This document shows, one piece after another, positions 24,956 to 35,836 of a DNA stretch of 64,000 nt. Every line of letters begins with the position of its first letter. The first letter of the stretch is position 1. The translations under genes were made by a program, and so were the position numbers. Below the pieces are notes generated by a model. The model saw only the letters and a list, made by a program, of their open reading frames with translations. It had not been told where the DNA came from and did no database searches. Source of the DNA: Labia minor (lineage: Eukaryota > Arthropoda > Insecta > Dermaptera > Spongiphoridae); assembly GCA_963082975.1 (NCBI GenBank), contig OY720346.1, forward strand, positions 21,198,720 through 21,262,719, read 5' to 3'.

Positions 24956-25704
24956 TGTAATATATAATCCTAAAAAATACATTTTTTATGTATATAAGGG
25001 TGCGAAAGCGAGAACTTTCATTTTTGAACACGTGCTAAATTAAAGAAAAGGACGTTTGGTCATGGGACATGTTGTCTGCACATGTACAGGGATCCATCCA
25101 TGTGTTCAAAGTGGGGGAAAGGTTTCATTATTGGTGAAAATGATATTTGAGTTAGTCTTGATCAAGGTTTGAGAAAAGTGAGACAAACATTTTATCCCTG
25201 CAGGAAGGACATCATACACAACCCCTTTTTGAGAAATGTTGCTGCACAATAGATGTTCCAGCTAAATCCGCAGGAAGACAATCAAGACTCAAAGTCTCCA
25301 ATGAACTCTCCATTCCTTTCTTTCATGCTAACACTTTTATACTTAATAATTAATTAATTAACATTGCAATTGCTTAAATATAAATTAAAGTTCTTTTAAT
25401 TTATATTTATATTTTTTTTTACGGTACCATTCAATTATTCTATTTCATCTTAATTTCTTTTGTTATCAATTGTAACCTAAATTCTTATAGTTTTATTAAA
25501 TAAATAATTTTAGTTGTAATTTTATATAAGCATTTTTCATATTGAACCTATTCAATTTTATATTTCCCATATCAACCTACGCGGATTCAATAACCCATTT
25601 AATTATCCAAAATTCATCCAGAGTGCTACCAATTAATTAAACTAATTTTATAATCCATTTTTTCTTATAAAATACCTCACCCACTTTACCTCTTATATAC
25701 GACA
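24956..25704 (+). repeat. 3' LTR
   Basis: It pairs with the 5' LTR: the same TGTAATATATAATCC start and TATATACGACA end. A short purine-rich AAAGGA precedes it (24950-24955) as a weak polypurine tract. Confidence 0.85.
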
Positions 25705-27287
25705 ATATATATATATATAACATACAGCACATGATGCTGATTTCTTATATTTTTTTTACAAATGTCAATCATTTTGATGGGAAATTGCAAAAGCATGTTT
25801 CAAACAATATCTACTTGTATTGTGAGATTAAACAAAAAATAATATAAAAGAAAAACAAATCATATATTACTGATCAGAGAATGAGAGATGAGAGGAGAGG
25901 AATGGTGTGGCAATAACCCAGTTGAATGGGTGGTTTAGCGAATGACAAAAATAAATAAAGATAAAATATACAAATAACTGCTACGTTTCGATCAGTTCAA
26001 TAATTAATCAACTCAACACAATAGAAAAATTAAAACAGAGACGAGGATTGAAGGGAGTAACTGTATGGTGGGTGAATTTTGAAAAATAAATATATAAATA
26101 AAAGTAAAACTCCCCCATATACATCCAAAAAAGTTTGATATGTTTATCTATTATGATTTTGTTGTTTTTCCTAAATATGAATTATTAAATTTCAATATAT
26201 ATATTATATATCGCAATAGAAATAATTAAATATCTGGTTACGTTTTTCATTAAGCTGATGATAATTAATTTAATTTTCCACACTACCCACACCCTTGGAA
26301 TTACTCTCTCATTAGTCCTATGCTGGCTATTGGACAGTATATAAATAACCCTTGCCGCATGTTGTAAATGCGACAACTCACATATATTTTGCTCTTTCTT
26401 TCATATTTTAATTATTTTTTTTATATTATTCAGAAAAAAATCGAGAAATATTAAATAAAATCTAATTTCAAATTTAATTGCTTTTAAATTTTAGTCAATA
26501 TTTATATAAGGCTTAAAAGATACTTTTTAATCCATATTTTACTGGACATTATTATATATTTATTCAAAGTTAAGATAAAAATAATTATTTCATGTAAAAT
26601 AATGAACGATGATAAAAAGATATCTCTAAATCAATTCTTTTTTTTTAACTTCTATTCAGTTCTACAGAGTTTATTAATATTTTTTTTGTCTTTTCTTTGG
26701 TTAAATCTAGACTAAAACAATAGAACATGATCCGTGGAAAGTTTACTCTCTTAGTTAAAGAGAGATTTAAAGGGACAAGTAATCCCTTTAGTGAGTCCGC
26801 TCTTCAATGAAACTTAAGTCTTTCTATCAAATTTCACTCAATGTGTGTTTCGATAGTCCGGAAAACATTATCCGGATCTACTGACCAAGTAATTAAAGTC
26901 AAAAAAGGGGATAGGAAGAGATGGTGAGTTACACTCTAATTACTAATTAAAAAAATTATATTTTTTAAAATATTTCCTATATAAATATATATTGATTATT
27001 ATATTAAAATTAATATTATATTTATTTAAGTGGTAAATAATATTCATAATTAATTAATTATAAAATTCTACAGAGAAATAAGTGTTTGATTTTAATATAT
27101 TTAGAAATTAAGCTTTTAGTTTTTATTTAATTTTATAAAATCATGATTAATAGTAAAGAAGGTAAAGAAAAGAAACTTTTAATTATTTTAAAATTTTAAT
27201 GAAAATAAATTAATGGAATTTTACAAGGTATCTATAAGAAGACTGTAATATTTTATATTATATTCTGTATATAATAAAGTCATTTTT
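25705..27287. other. AT-rich non-coding DNA
   Basis: No gene is supported. GC-richer patches lie at 25875-25945, 26273-26375 (with a TATATAAA) and 26730-26930. None has an open frame or a recognisable motif series. Confidence 0.55.
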
Positions 27288-27950
27288 TACCGACCGACGA
27301 TAGTAAGGGAGGTATTGTTTTCACACCAAATTTCACATGTGGAGATTTTTACATATCTCCACGAATCATGCATTTTCTAAACAGAAAAAAGTATTTTTAG
27401 CATGATGTCTGTCCGTCCGTCTGTCCGTCTGTCCGTCCGTCTGTCCGTCCGTCTGTCCGTCTGTCCGTCCGTATAGATGTGTACAGCCTGAACGGCTCAA
27501 CCGATTTTGATGAAATTTGGTATATTTACTTAATGCATCAGTGGGATGAATTGATCAACTTTTGGTGCAAATCCGTGAACCGGAAGTGGTAGTATTAGCG
27601 ATCGACGATAGGAAGGAAAGGGTTATTTTCACACCAAAGGAGATTTTTTTATATATCACCACGAATCATGCACTTTGTATTGGTTTTATCCTCGAGAAAA
27701 ATCATATTTATTAGTTTTTTCTTGATTTAAAATTATATGACGTCATCCAGCCATTCATGACGTCACAGCCTGGTCTTGCATATATATTATAAATAAAATT
27801 AAAAATGTTTATATTTATTATTTATGTATCCATATCTGTTTTTTATTACATTAATAGATATATGAAAATTATTTGAAATTGTTTCTGTAGCTGGAAATTA
27901 ATTTATTTCAAACCGTCGGTCGGTTCGGACCTGGCCACAGGTCAACTTAT
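27288..27950 (+). mobile_element. Helentron-like family A copy A2 (longest copy)
   Basis: It starts TACCGACCGACG and ends CGTCGGTCGGTTCGG, hairpin GACCTG-GCCA-CAGGTC, AACTTA. It has the most expanded microsatellite of the family, a mixed (GTCC)/(GTCT) array at about 27411-27473. The internal motifs GAAATTTGGTATA and CCGGAAGTGG are intact. A family C element starts 15 bp downstream in the same orientation. Confidence 0.8.
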
Positions 27951-27964
27951 TATTTACCTTTTTA

Positions 27965-28534
27965 CTATCTCGCAAGAGATTACGTAAAAGCGGTTTGAGC
28001 TAGAATAATGAAATTTGGCACACGGGTATTATTCAAAATTCGTAGTTTTCTTTCAACTTTTGAGAAATGTAGCTGTAGAAGAGGAACATATATTATTTAA
28101 TATTTATTCTCTAAACTGACCGTAAAAATAAATAGTTTTCACATGATTAGAAATTGTATAAAACTGTTACTCGTATATAGAATTTCAGATTGATTGAATC
28201 GCTGAAAGTACCGAAATTAAATTTTTAAATTATTTAACACGTTGACTACCAATCACGCGTCAGCACGTGACGTGGTGTGATCAACAAAGAGCAAAACACC
28301 CGAATTAATTTTTTAAAATTTTAAATTTTGACTTAAAATTTTAGGTAAAGGTTTTAAATTTAAATTTAATGTATGTTAATTAATTAATTTAATTGAATAA
28401 CACTACTTTACTGTAAAATTTAATTAATTAATTAAATTATACTTAATTTATATTTTAATTAATTGAATTTAATTTAAATATAATATATGTTAATTAATCC
28501 AATTCAAAGATAGTCGAGTGGAGATACTCCAGAT
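27965..28534 (+). mobile_element. Helentron-like family C copy C2 (diverged)
   Basis: It starts TACTATCTCGCAAGAG. It has GAAATTTGGCACACG, lacks the long microsatellite and has a changed AT-rich tail. It ends GATAGTCGAG, then TGGAG-ATA-CTCCA. It is older than C1 and C3. Confidence 0.7.
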
Positions 28535-28838
28535 TTTTAATTTTATCTTGACAATATTTATCTTTAATAAATATCTATGTGCTTTCAAAGTTGTAAAGTC
28601 CTTTTATAATCACCCTGTATATATTTATTATCAAACAGTTTGAATAATTAATAATTTAATTTATTAATTTCTGTTTGGATGGGGGACTGGCTTGGCATTG
28701 TGGAACTTATTTTTACGTGTTTGAGAATGGGAGGGGGGTTGTAGAGTATCTATAGTAGCACCAGGCTGGATGGAGAAAGAAGGAATAATAATTGGAATTT
28801 CATGTGAATTGAGAAATTATGAGATGACTATTAAGGGA
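28535..28838. other. Non-coding spacer
   Basis: A GC-richer patch at about 28675-28790 has no open frame of note. Nothing was recognised. Confidence 0.5.
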
Positions 28839-28874
28839 ATTTTTATTAAAAGACCACATTGTTTGTATAAAATT
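28839..28874 (+). repeat. 36-bp inverted repeat, left arm
   Basis: The arm ATTTTTATTAAAAGACCACA...TATAAAATT is found exactly inverted at 32230-32265, just beyond the other end of Helitron H3. Confidence 0.8.
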
Positions 28875-29130
28875 ATATATTAAACTAGCTGCTCAGAGCG
28901 CCTTCGGCGCTCTTCACACCTAGACGGGGGCTCCGCCCCCTGTACCCCCGAGTGGTACATAGTATTTGGTGGTTGAAAGTAGTAAAAGGTTTTCATCCAT
29001 TTTGTTTCAATCAGTATATTACATAAAACATTCATTTCTTTTTGTGTTCTTATTTAAAAAATATATTTTAATTTAATCACTATATTAATTATATATATTA
29101 TTATTGTATATGTTATATCTATCTACCTAT

Positions 29131-29900
29131 GTGGCTCAAAGATACTCGAAAGTTCTTAGCCGCAACAACCACATTTCTCCAAGTGTCCCCATTCTGAGCC
29201 CTTGTTCCATCTCTCTTACGTCCCTTCCTACGCGTCATTGGTTTTCCAAGCGGACGTTTTCCAATCGGTCTTCCCACCAATATCTTTTTCCTCTCCCATT
29301 CTAGCCACGTGCCCTGCCTATCGCAGCTTTTTCCCTTTTATAACCCTAACTATTTCTGAAGATGCAGAGAGACCATGCAATTTCTTGTTATGCTGTCTCC
29401 CCCATTCCCCGGTGACCTCATCTTTCTTTGGCCAATAAATGCAGGGAAGAATCCTATTCTCAAACACTCTCAATCTACTCTCATCTCCCAGGGTCATAGA
29501 CCATGCCTCCAACCCATATAATGCAACAGGCAAAATAATTTTTTTATATATTCCCTTTGATAATAATTTTGAAGAGATAAGCCTCTTTATTGCAAGATAA
29601 CAGGCGTTTCCCGATTGCAACCCCGATTTAAATTCTTCTCAAATATTATTATCCTTCGTGATTACATTAAATTTTTCTACATATTCAAATTCTACATTTT
29701 GTATCTTAAGATTTTGTATGTCAATACTCTTCCTCTTTGTTACTAAATATTTTTTCTTATCACTATTAATTTCAAACCTCCATTAATTTTTCCTCGCTAT
29801 CTGCAATTGCAATTTCCTAATCTCCTATTATATTTAAGTCGTCTGGGTAACCTAACATTTTACAATTGATTTCTTCATCTTATTCTTTCTTTACTACCTT
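29131..29900 (-). pseudogene. Reverse transcriptase relic carried in Helitron H3
   Basis: Minus-strand translation in several frames runs from the RT motif C region (GYPDDLNIIGD, at about 29850, with the usual YADD changed to YPDD) through CYLAIKRLISSKLLSKGIYK, ILPVALYGLEAWSMTLGDES and WPKKDEVTGEWGRQHNKKLH to the GKRPLGKPRTR and ARNFRV-like end near 29131. Stops and frameshifts separate the parts; the longest clean stretch is 29318-29620. The same piece, starting at the same point, is present in Helitron H2, so it was inside the Helitron before these copies separated. Confidence 0.75.
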
Positions 29901-30399
29901 CAAGTTTGAAGATTGAAAATTTGAAAAAGTTTATCCGGATCTATTGAGTCATGCATATGTTTTACTAAAGTCTACAAATAATTAGTGAACAGAAATATTG
30001 AATTCGCGGTTTTTTTCCTAATATCAGTCATAATGAAAATATCTTAATTAATGTTGGTCGATTTGGCCTGAACTCGCAATGATATCTCCTAATATTTCCT
30101 CCGCCTATGGTTCTTAAGTATTGTATATGTTATAATAGTGAAATAGAGTATAATATTTCTTGATCATTACATTTTGGTATTTTATTTTCATTGCTAGATT
30201 ATTATTGAATATTTTTAATTATAATGAAACTTGAGAAAATGCAAAAATAGAGACTTGAGACAATTTATAAAAATTAACGGTATAAAACTATAGATAAATG
30301 ACCAATATATACATTCATTAATAGTATTAATTTAAATTAATTGATTTATTTGTTTTTTTATTATTAAGTTCATTTATTAATTTTTTTAGATCATAGTTA

Positions 30400-30545
30400 T
30401 TTTCCTTAAAAGAAACTTAAATTCTGTGGTGCTAGGGGATTTGAAAATCATTCGTCGCAATATGAAGATTTCGCTTACAGTTTCTGTCATGTCCGACCTC
30501 CATCCAACAGTTATTTTCTGTCAAGTTTTTTGCTTCTCTTAATCA
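30400..30545 (-). pseudogene. Second RT C-terminal relic in Helitron H3
   Basis: On the minus strand the sequence matches the relic at 12174-12310 (SWMEV block through to AKIFQ-like end) at nucleotide level, with stops. Its counterpart in H2 is 35520-35645. Confidence 0.5.
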
Positions 30546-32150
30546 TGTGATCTATATATTTAATTTTTTTGATTCATTATAATAAAATTTAAACAAATAA
30601 AAATTTTTACTTTGTTAATTTATATAAATTTCAATATAAACTGATTGTGAGTGATACGCTTAGCCAATACTCTGAATAATTTGTGTACAAAAATATTGAA
30701 TGTTCTTAGCGAGATTTGATATAATGTTGTACGATTTGTCCTAAATCTAAATTAGAAGAAAATTATAAATTGCCTCCTCTTCCAGCCCAATTCATTTACC
30801 CACCCATGTTGCATATGGCATCTAAATTTCTTAAAACTCCGTTTTTTTAATTTAAAATAGAAGGAGAGAAAGAGTTTTAAATTATATTCGAATTGTCTAT
30901 ATATTCTATATATCAGTATTTTTTTTCTGAATTTAATAGCAAGTTGATTTTAAAAATTTTCCATTCTTAATGCATATGATTGATTACATGTGTTAAAATT
31001 TAAAAAAATTCAAATATTCTAATTTTTATATTTATATACAATTTAATATTATTTTTTATTAATATCATATCAAAAAAAGAGAATTTATTAAAAATTAAAA
31101 ATAAAAAAAGAAGCCTATTAATAAAAAATTGAATGGTGATTTAAATATTTTATTAAATTAATTAAAATGAGACCTTTTAGAATAAATTATTTAATTGAAA
31201 TGATATTTAAATATAAGAATTTAAAAAAATATTATATTCTTTGTTTGGCAATTGTTATTTAATTATGTGCAACATGATTCGACTTGCATCGTTATTTTTT
31301 ATTAATATCACATAATAAAAATGAATCTTTTAAACATAATAAATAAAAAAGACATTTTAATAAATTTAAAAAATATACCCAATTTAAAAATGTCAAAAAT
31401 TTAAAACAACTTTATATCATCATATTTTAATTTTTATATAATATATATATATATATATATATTTAGTAATTAATAATAGAGTAATTAAATTAAAATAAAA
31501 AACAAAGATAATATAATTCAGTCATTTTAATTCAGGTTAAATAATATTTTTTTTTATTATTCAATGATAAAATTTATATATTATTATATATATATTATAG
31601 AAAAGAAGAAATATTCAATTAAATAAAAAATAATTTAAGATAAAAATATGATCTAATAAATATTTTAATTAAATTGAGAACTTTTAGAATAAATTATCTA
31701 ATTGAATTGATATTTGAATATTAGAATTTAAAATAAAAAGGGAAATATTATAATAATTCTTTGATTGGGAATAGCTATGATAATTCATTGTTTGAAATGA
31801 TTCCGCTAGGCCGACAGTGAGCCGCGAGCTGCTCTTGAATGAACAACACGGAGAATTATATAAACTTTAAAAAATTAATTTCTGCGGTTATTGATAAGAT
31901 ATAAATAAAATTTATAGCCTATGTTACTCTAGAGGTATATAAGAATATTGTGATGTAATTTCAAAGAAATCGGTTCAGCCAATTCTGAGTCTATAAAATA
32001 GTAATTTTCCGGACAGACAGACATGAAAAATTCTAAAGTCACTTTTGGATTCTAGAGGTCATGAAACGCGAAGATATGCAAAAATTTTTAAATTCTGAGC
32101 AATGTGCAGACAAAAACCTTTTTTTATATATATAGATTAAAATAATTGTA

Positions 32151-32192
32151 CAACGTTTCGACTGCTTATTCTGCAGTCGTTTTCAAGTAACC
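32151..32192 (-). ncRNA. Degenerate hammerhead-like motif of a Penelope-like element
   Basis: On the minus strand: CTTGAAAA, stem CGACTGC, loop, stem GCAGTCG, AAACGTTG. It has the same order as the motif at 6459-6495 with a different but complementary stem. The core again reads UUGAAAA rather than CUGANGA. Confidence 0.4.
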
Positions 32193-32229
32193 GTACGCTT
32201 GCTCCGATTCAAGCGGACTGACGGAATTA

Positions 32230-32265
32230 AATTTTATACAAACAATGTGGTCTTTTAATAAAAAT
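32230..32265 (-). repeat. 36-bp inverted repeat, right arm
   Basis: Exact reverse complement of 28839-28874. On this side it continues into the Penelope-like motif, so both arms may derive from inverted partial copies of one Penelope-like element. Confidence 0.75.
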
Positions 32266-33124
32266 TAAAATTAATAATTATCAAAATAACCACAAAAGCT
32301 TTAATAAATACATTTATGAGATGACGTTAAATCAGGAGTACTATATCTTGAAGATGATCTTATCTTCACAAGAAAAAATAATTTACAGTAAAATTAATTT
32401 ATAATAAATATTTAAACTTCGTATAATTTATTAGAAAATGAATAATAAAATATTATTTTCAATGTAAATTTTATATAAAATATGTAGAATAGATTTCTCC
32501 AAATAATTCACCCAATCTCAGATCTAAATATATCCATTCGCAGAAACTATAACGAGTTACTTTATCATGAAAACCCTCCATAGACAACGAGAAAATGCTT
32601 TTATAAAGAACACGTTTTGAATATTATCCAGAGATATTAAGTTCGTTTTTTTACATCTGTTTAAGGGTGGCTGTTGTTGACTTGATGATATTTTATTTGA
32701 AAGATTCTCCATTTGCATTTGTGAGGGTGGTTTGGGGTTGATTTAACATGGGATTGTCTATTTATTCAGACCATTTGGCATGAATGACACCCGAGAACAA
32801 TGTTACCATGCAATGAGCTTGGTAACCTAGTTAGCCGCCCTCGACGCATCTACTGCCAACTTCCCCTCTAGTCCCCTTTACAAGCGAAGCACACTCGACC
32901 ATTCATGGCTCTGCCGCTTTGTCTTATGAATGTATATGAGTCACCAAATCGAAGCTATATGCCCTAACGACCGTCGAGATGATATTAAAAGGATTTACTC
33001 GAAATATATTCTCTTATGTTAGATTTATTTATATAATAATTTTAGTATCACGCTCTTCTGAATTTAAACTCTTAATAATTTCCTTTACTTAACTGTTTTT
33101 TTATTAATTATTGCTATAATATTA

Positions 33125-33612
33125 GCTCTGCCTCTTGTACTCCCCAGAGTGATGTATAGAATTTGGTTGAAAGTCTGTATGCAAACTGTTTTGATCCATT
33201 TTATTTTTGCATATGATTGATCACATGTGTTAAAATTCAACAAAATTAAAATATTCTAAAATTTATATACAATTTAATATTATTTTTTTATAAATATCAC
33301 ATCTTAAAAGAGAATTTATTAAACATAACAAATAAAAAAGGAACCTTTTAATAAATTATAATAAAATATAATAATATTGGATTTAAAACATATTTTAAAA
33401 ATTTAAAACAACTCCTTTATATCATTTGTCTAGTATAGGTATCATATTTTATTTTTATATAACCAATAAATCATTTTTTCACTTAAAATATAGTGTTAAT
33501 TAATAATTGAGTAATAAAACTACAAACAAAAACAAAGATAATAAAATTTAGTAATTTTGTCGTTTTAAAAATAATTTTGACTTCAAAGAACACTAATTTC
33601 TGTTGTTTTTTT
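33125..33612 (-). mobile_element. Helitron fragment H6
   Basis: It matches, on the minus strand, the subterminal part of the Helitron family (CCAGAGTGATGTATAGAATT... and the GCATATGATTGATCACATG block) without either terminus. The family B element B2 begins immediately after it. Confidence 0.55.
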
Positions 33613-33748
33613 TACTTTCCCGCATACTTCGTATAAGGGAAGTATTGGAATCGTCAAAAATTTCGACTTTGAGATTTCGATAGATCTTGACGTTTTATAC
33701 CTCCCTGAGTCGGAAAATACCATTTTTCGAATTATGTCTGTGTGTCTG

Positions 33749-33779
<31 letters not shown>

Positions 33780-34082
33780 TGTCTGTGAGCAAATTTACTC
33801 AAAAACTAATCAAGCTAGGACTTCGAAATTTGGTACACCGATATTATTCACAGTTTGTAGATTTCTATCAAAATTTCGTCAAAATCGGTTAACCGGAAGT
33901 GGTACTTTACCTACACTTGTTGCGTTTACCTTTCAAGTAAAGTACCAGTTTGCTTCGAGATATTTGCTTCATATTTTGTATATAGATTTAAAAATATGAA
34001 AAAAAAATTCAGATACCAAATTTCATCATGATCTGACTACCGGAAGTGACATTTTACCTATACAAGTAGCGTTAGGTGTAAA
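33613..34082 (+). mobile_element. Helentron-like family B copy B2, 5' part
   Basis: It starts TACTTTCCCGCATAC and carries ATGTCTGTGTGTCTG, a (GTAT)n array (33747-33778), CGAAATTTGGTACAC and ACCGGAAGTGG. It is cut at TTAGGTGTAAA|, where Helitron H2 is inserted, and resumes at 39134. Compared with B1 it has a deletion of about 300 bp before the insertion site. Confidence 0.85.
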
Positions 34083-35519
34083 TCTATATATATAAAAAAA
34101 GGTTTTTGTCTGCACATTGCTCAGAATTTAAAACTTTTTGCATATCTTCGCGTTTCATGACCTCTAGAATCCAAAAGTGACTTTAGAATTTTTCATGTCT
34201 GTCTGTCCGGAAAATTACTATTTTATAGACTCGGAATTGGCTGAACCGATTTCTATGAAATTACATCACAATATTCTTATATACGTTTATAGTAACATAG
34301 GCTATAAATTTTATTAATATTTAATCAATAACAGCAGAAATTAATTTTTTAAAGTTTATATAATTCTCCGTGTTGTTCATTCAAGAGCCTGGCGTGGCCC
34401 ACTGGGTCAGTGGCGGAATCATTTTAAACAATGAATTATCATAGCGATTCCCAATCAAAGAATTATTATAATAATTCACTTTTTATTTTAAATTCTAATA
34501 TTCAAATATCAATTCAATTAAATCATTTATTCTCAAAGTATTCATTTTAATTAATTTAATAAAATATTAAGATCATATTTAACTTAATTTTTATTTATTC
34601 TTTCTATATATTTGAATAGTTCTTTTCTATTTGAAAGTGAAAGGTTAAAAAAACAGAATATATGTATTATTTTTAATATTTTATGAATACAAAAATATTT
34701 TCAAAACGTCAATTAAACAAATTATATTATTTTTGTTTTTGATTCAATTATTAATTACAACTATATTTTAAGTGCAAAAATGATTTCTTGGTTATATAAA
34801 ATTAAAATGTGATTTTTTAGACAAATGATATAAACGAGATGTTTTAAATTTATGTCTTTTTTATATTGAGTATTTTTTTTTAAATTAAAATTTGTTTTAA
34901 ATCAAAATTATTGTATTCTATTATATTTTTTTATTAATAGGCTTCTTTTTTTATTTTTAATTTTTAATAAATTCTCTTTTTTGATATGATATTAATAAAA
35001 AATAATATTAAATTGTATATAAATTTAAAAATTAGAATATTTGTAATATAATGTAATCAATCATATGCATTAAGAATGGAAAATTTTGAAAATCAACTTG
35101 GTATTAAATTCAGAAAAAAATACTGATATATAGAATATATAGACTATTCGAATATAATTTAAAACTCTTTCTCTCCTTCTATTTTAAATTTAAAAAAACG
35201 GAGTGTTAAGAAATTAAGATGCCTTATGCAACATGGATGGGTAAATGAATTGGGTTGGAAGAGGAGGCAATATATAATTTTCTTCTAATTCAGATTTAGG
35301 ACACAAATCGGACAAGATTATATCAAATCTCGCTAAGAACATTCAATATTTCTGTACAAATTATTCAGAGTCTTGGCAAAGCGTATGACTCACAATCAGT
35401 TTAAATTGAAATATATATAAATTATCAGAGTGAAAATTTTTATTTGTTTAAATTTTATTATAATGAATCAAAAAAAAAATTAAATATATAGATCACATGA
35501 TTAAGAGAAGCAAGAAACT

Positions 35520-35645
35520 TGAGAGAAAATAAGTGTTGGATGGAGGTCGGACATGACAGAAACTGTAAGCGAAATCTTCATGTTGCGACTAATAATTTTC
35601 AAATCCCCTAGCACCACAGAATTAGATAAGTTTCTTTTAAGGGAG
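35520..35645 (+). pseudogene. RT C-terminal relic in Helitron H2, first half
   Basis: The nucleotide sequence around GTTGGATGGAGGTCGGACAT matches the relic at 12174-12310 (GTTGGATGGAGGTAGATCAC) and the one in H3 at 30400-30545. Frames are broken. Confidence 0.5.
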
Positions 35646-35836
35646 GAAATTAACTATGATCTAAAAAAATTAATAAATGAACTTAATAATAACAAAACAA
35701 ATAAATCAATTAATTTAAATTAATACTATTAATGAATGTATATATTTTTAAGTTATCTATAGTTTTATAACGATAATTATGTTAATTTTATTTTATAAAT
35801 TGTCTCAAGTCTCTAACTTTGCATTTTCTCAAATTT

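Larger units (their letters stand above)
22421..25704 (+). mobile_element. LTR retrotransposon, non-autonomous, with a single unusual ORF
   Basis: Two direct repeats of about 748 bp (22421-23168 and 24956-25704), each starting TG and ending CA, flank a 1787-bp interior. TA-rich flanks make a short ATAT-type target duplication possible but not provable. Right after the 5' LTR comes TGGAGGT, a primer-binding-site-like sequence. The interior has one ORF (23543-24499) and no protease, reverse transcriptase, RNase H or integrase. The LTRs differ by many substitutions and indels in their middle third, so the insertion is not recent. This is a non-autonomous (LARD/TRIM-like or Gag-only) element that would depend on a partner. 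Confidence 0.8.
28885..32136 (-). mobile_element. Helitron H3 (3.25 kb, non-autonomous)
   Basis: On the minus strand it begins TCTATATATATAAA then GGTTTTTGTCTGC (right end, 32136) and ends with the hairpin GAGCGCC-GAA-GGCGCTC, then TGAGCAGCTAG (left end, 28885). It sits between A and T (TTAA|TC...CTAG|TTTAA) with no target duplication. Just inside the 3' end is a second hairpin GGGGGC-TCC-GCCCCC. The body carries two fragments of non-LTR reverse transcriptase. It is homologous along its length to H2, but in the opposite orientation and without H2's extra 1.9 kb. No Rep/helicase is encoded. Confidence 0.8.
32137..33124. other. Spacer between the two opposed Helitrons
   Basis: It contains a Penelope-like motif (32151-32192), the right arm of the 36-bp inverted repeat and a GC-richer island at about 32740-33000 without open frames. 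Nothing else was recognised. Confidence 0.55.

Noticed and set aside
27411..27473. A short tandem repeat array that could suggest CRISPR-like spacing.
   Set aside because: It is a simple (GTCC)/(GTCT) microsatellite with no spacers, inside an element in a eukaryotic genome.
29104..29438. Plus-strand frames rich in Ser/Pro/Phe here and in the similar minus-strand position 38721-38921.
   Set aside because: They are antisense shadows of the reverse transcriptase relics in Helitrons H3 and H2.
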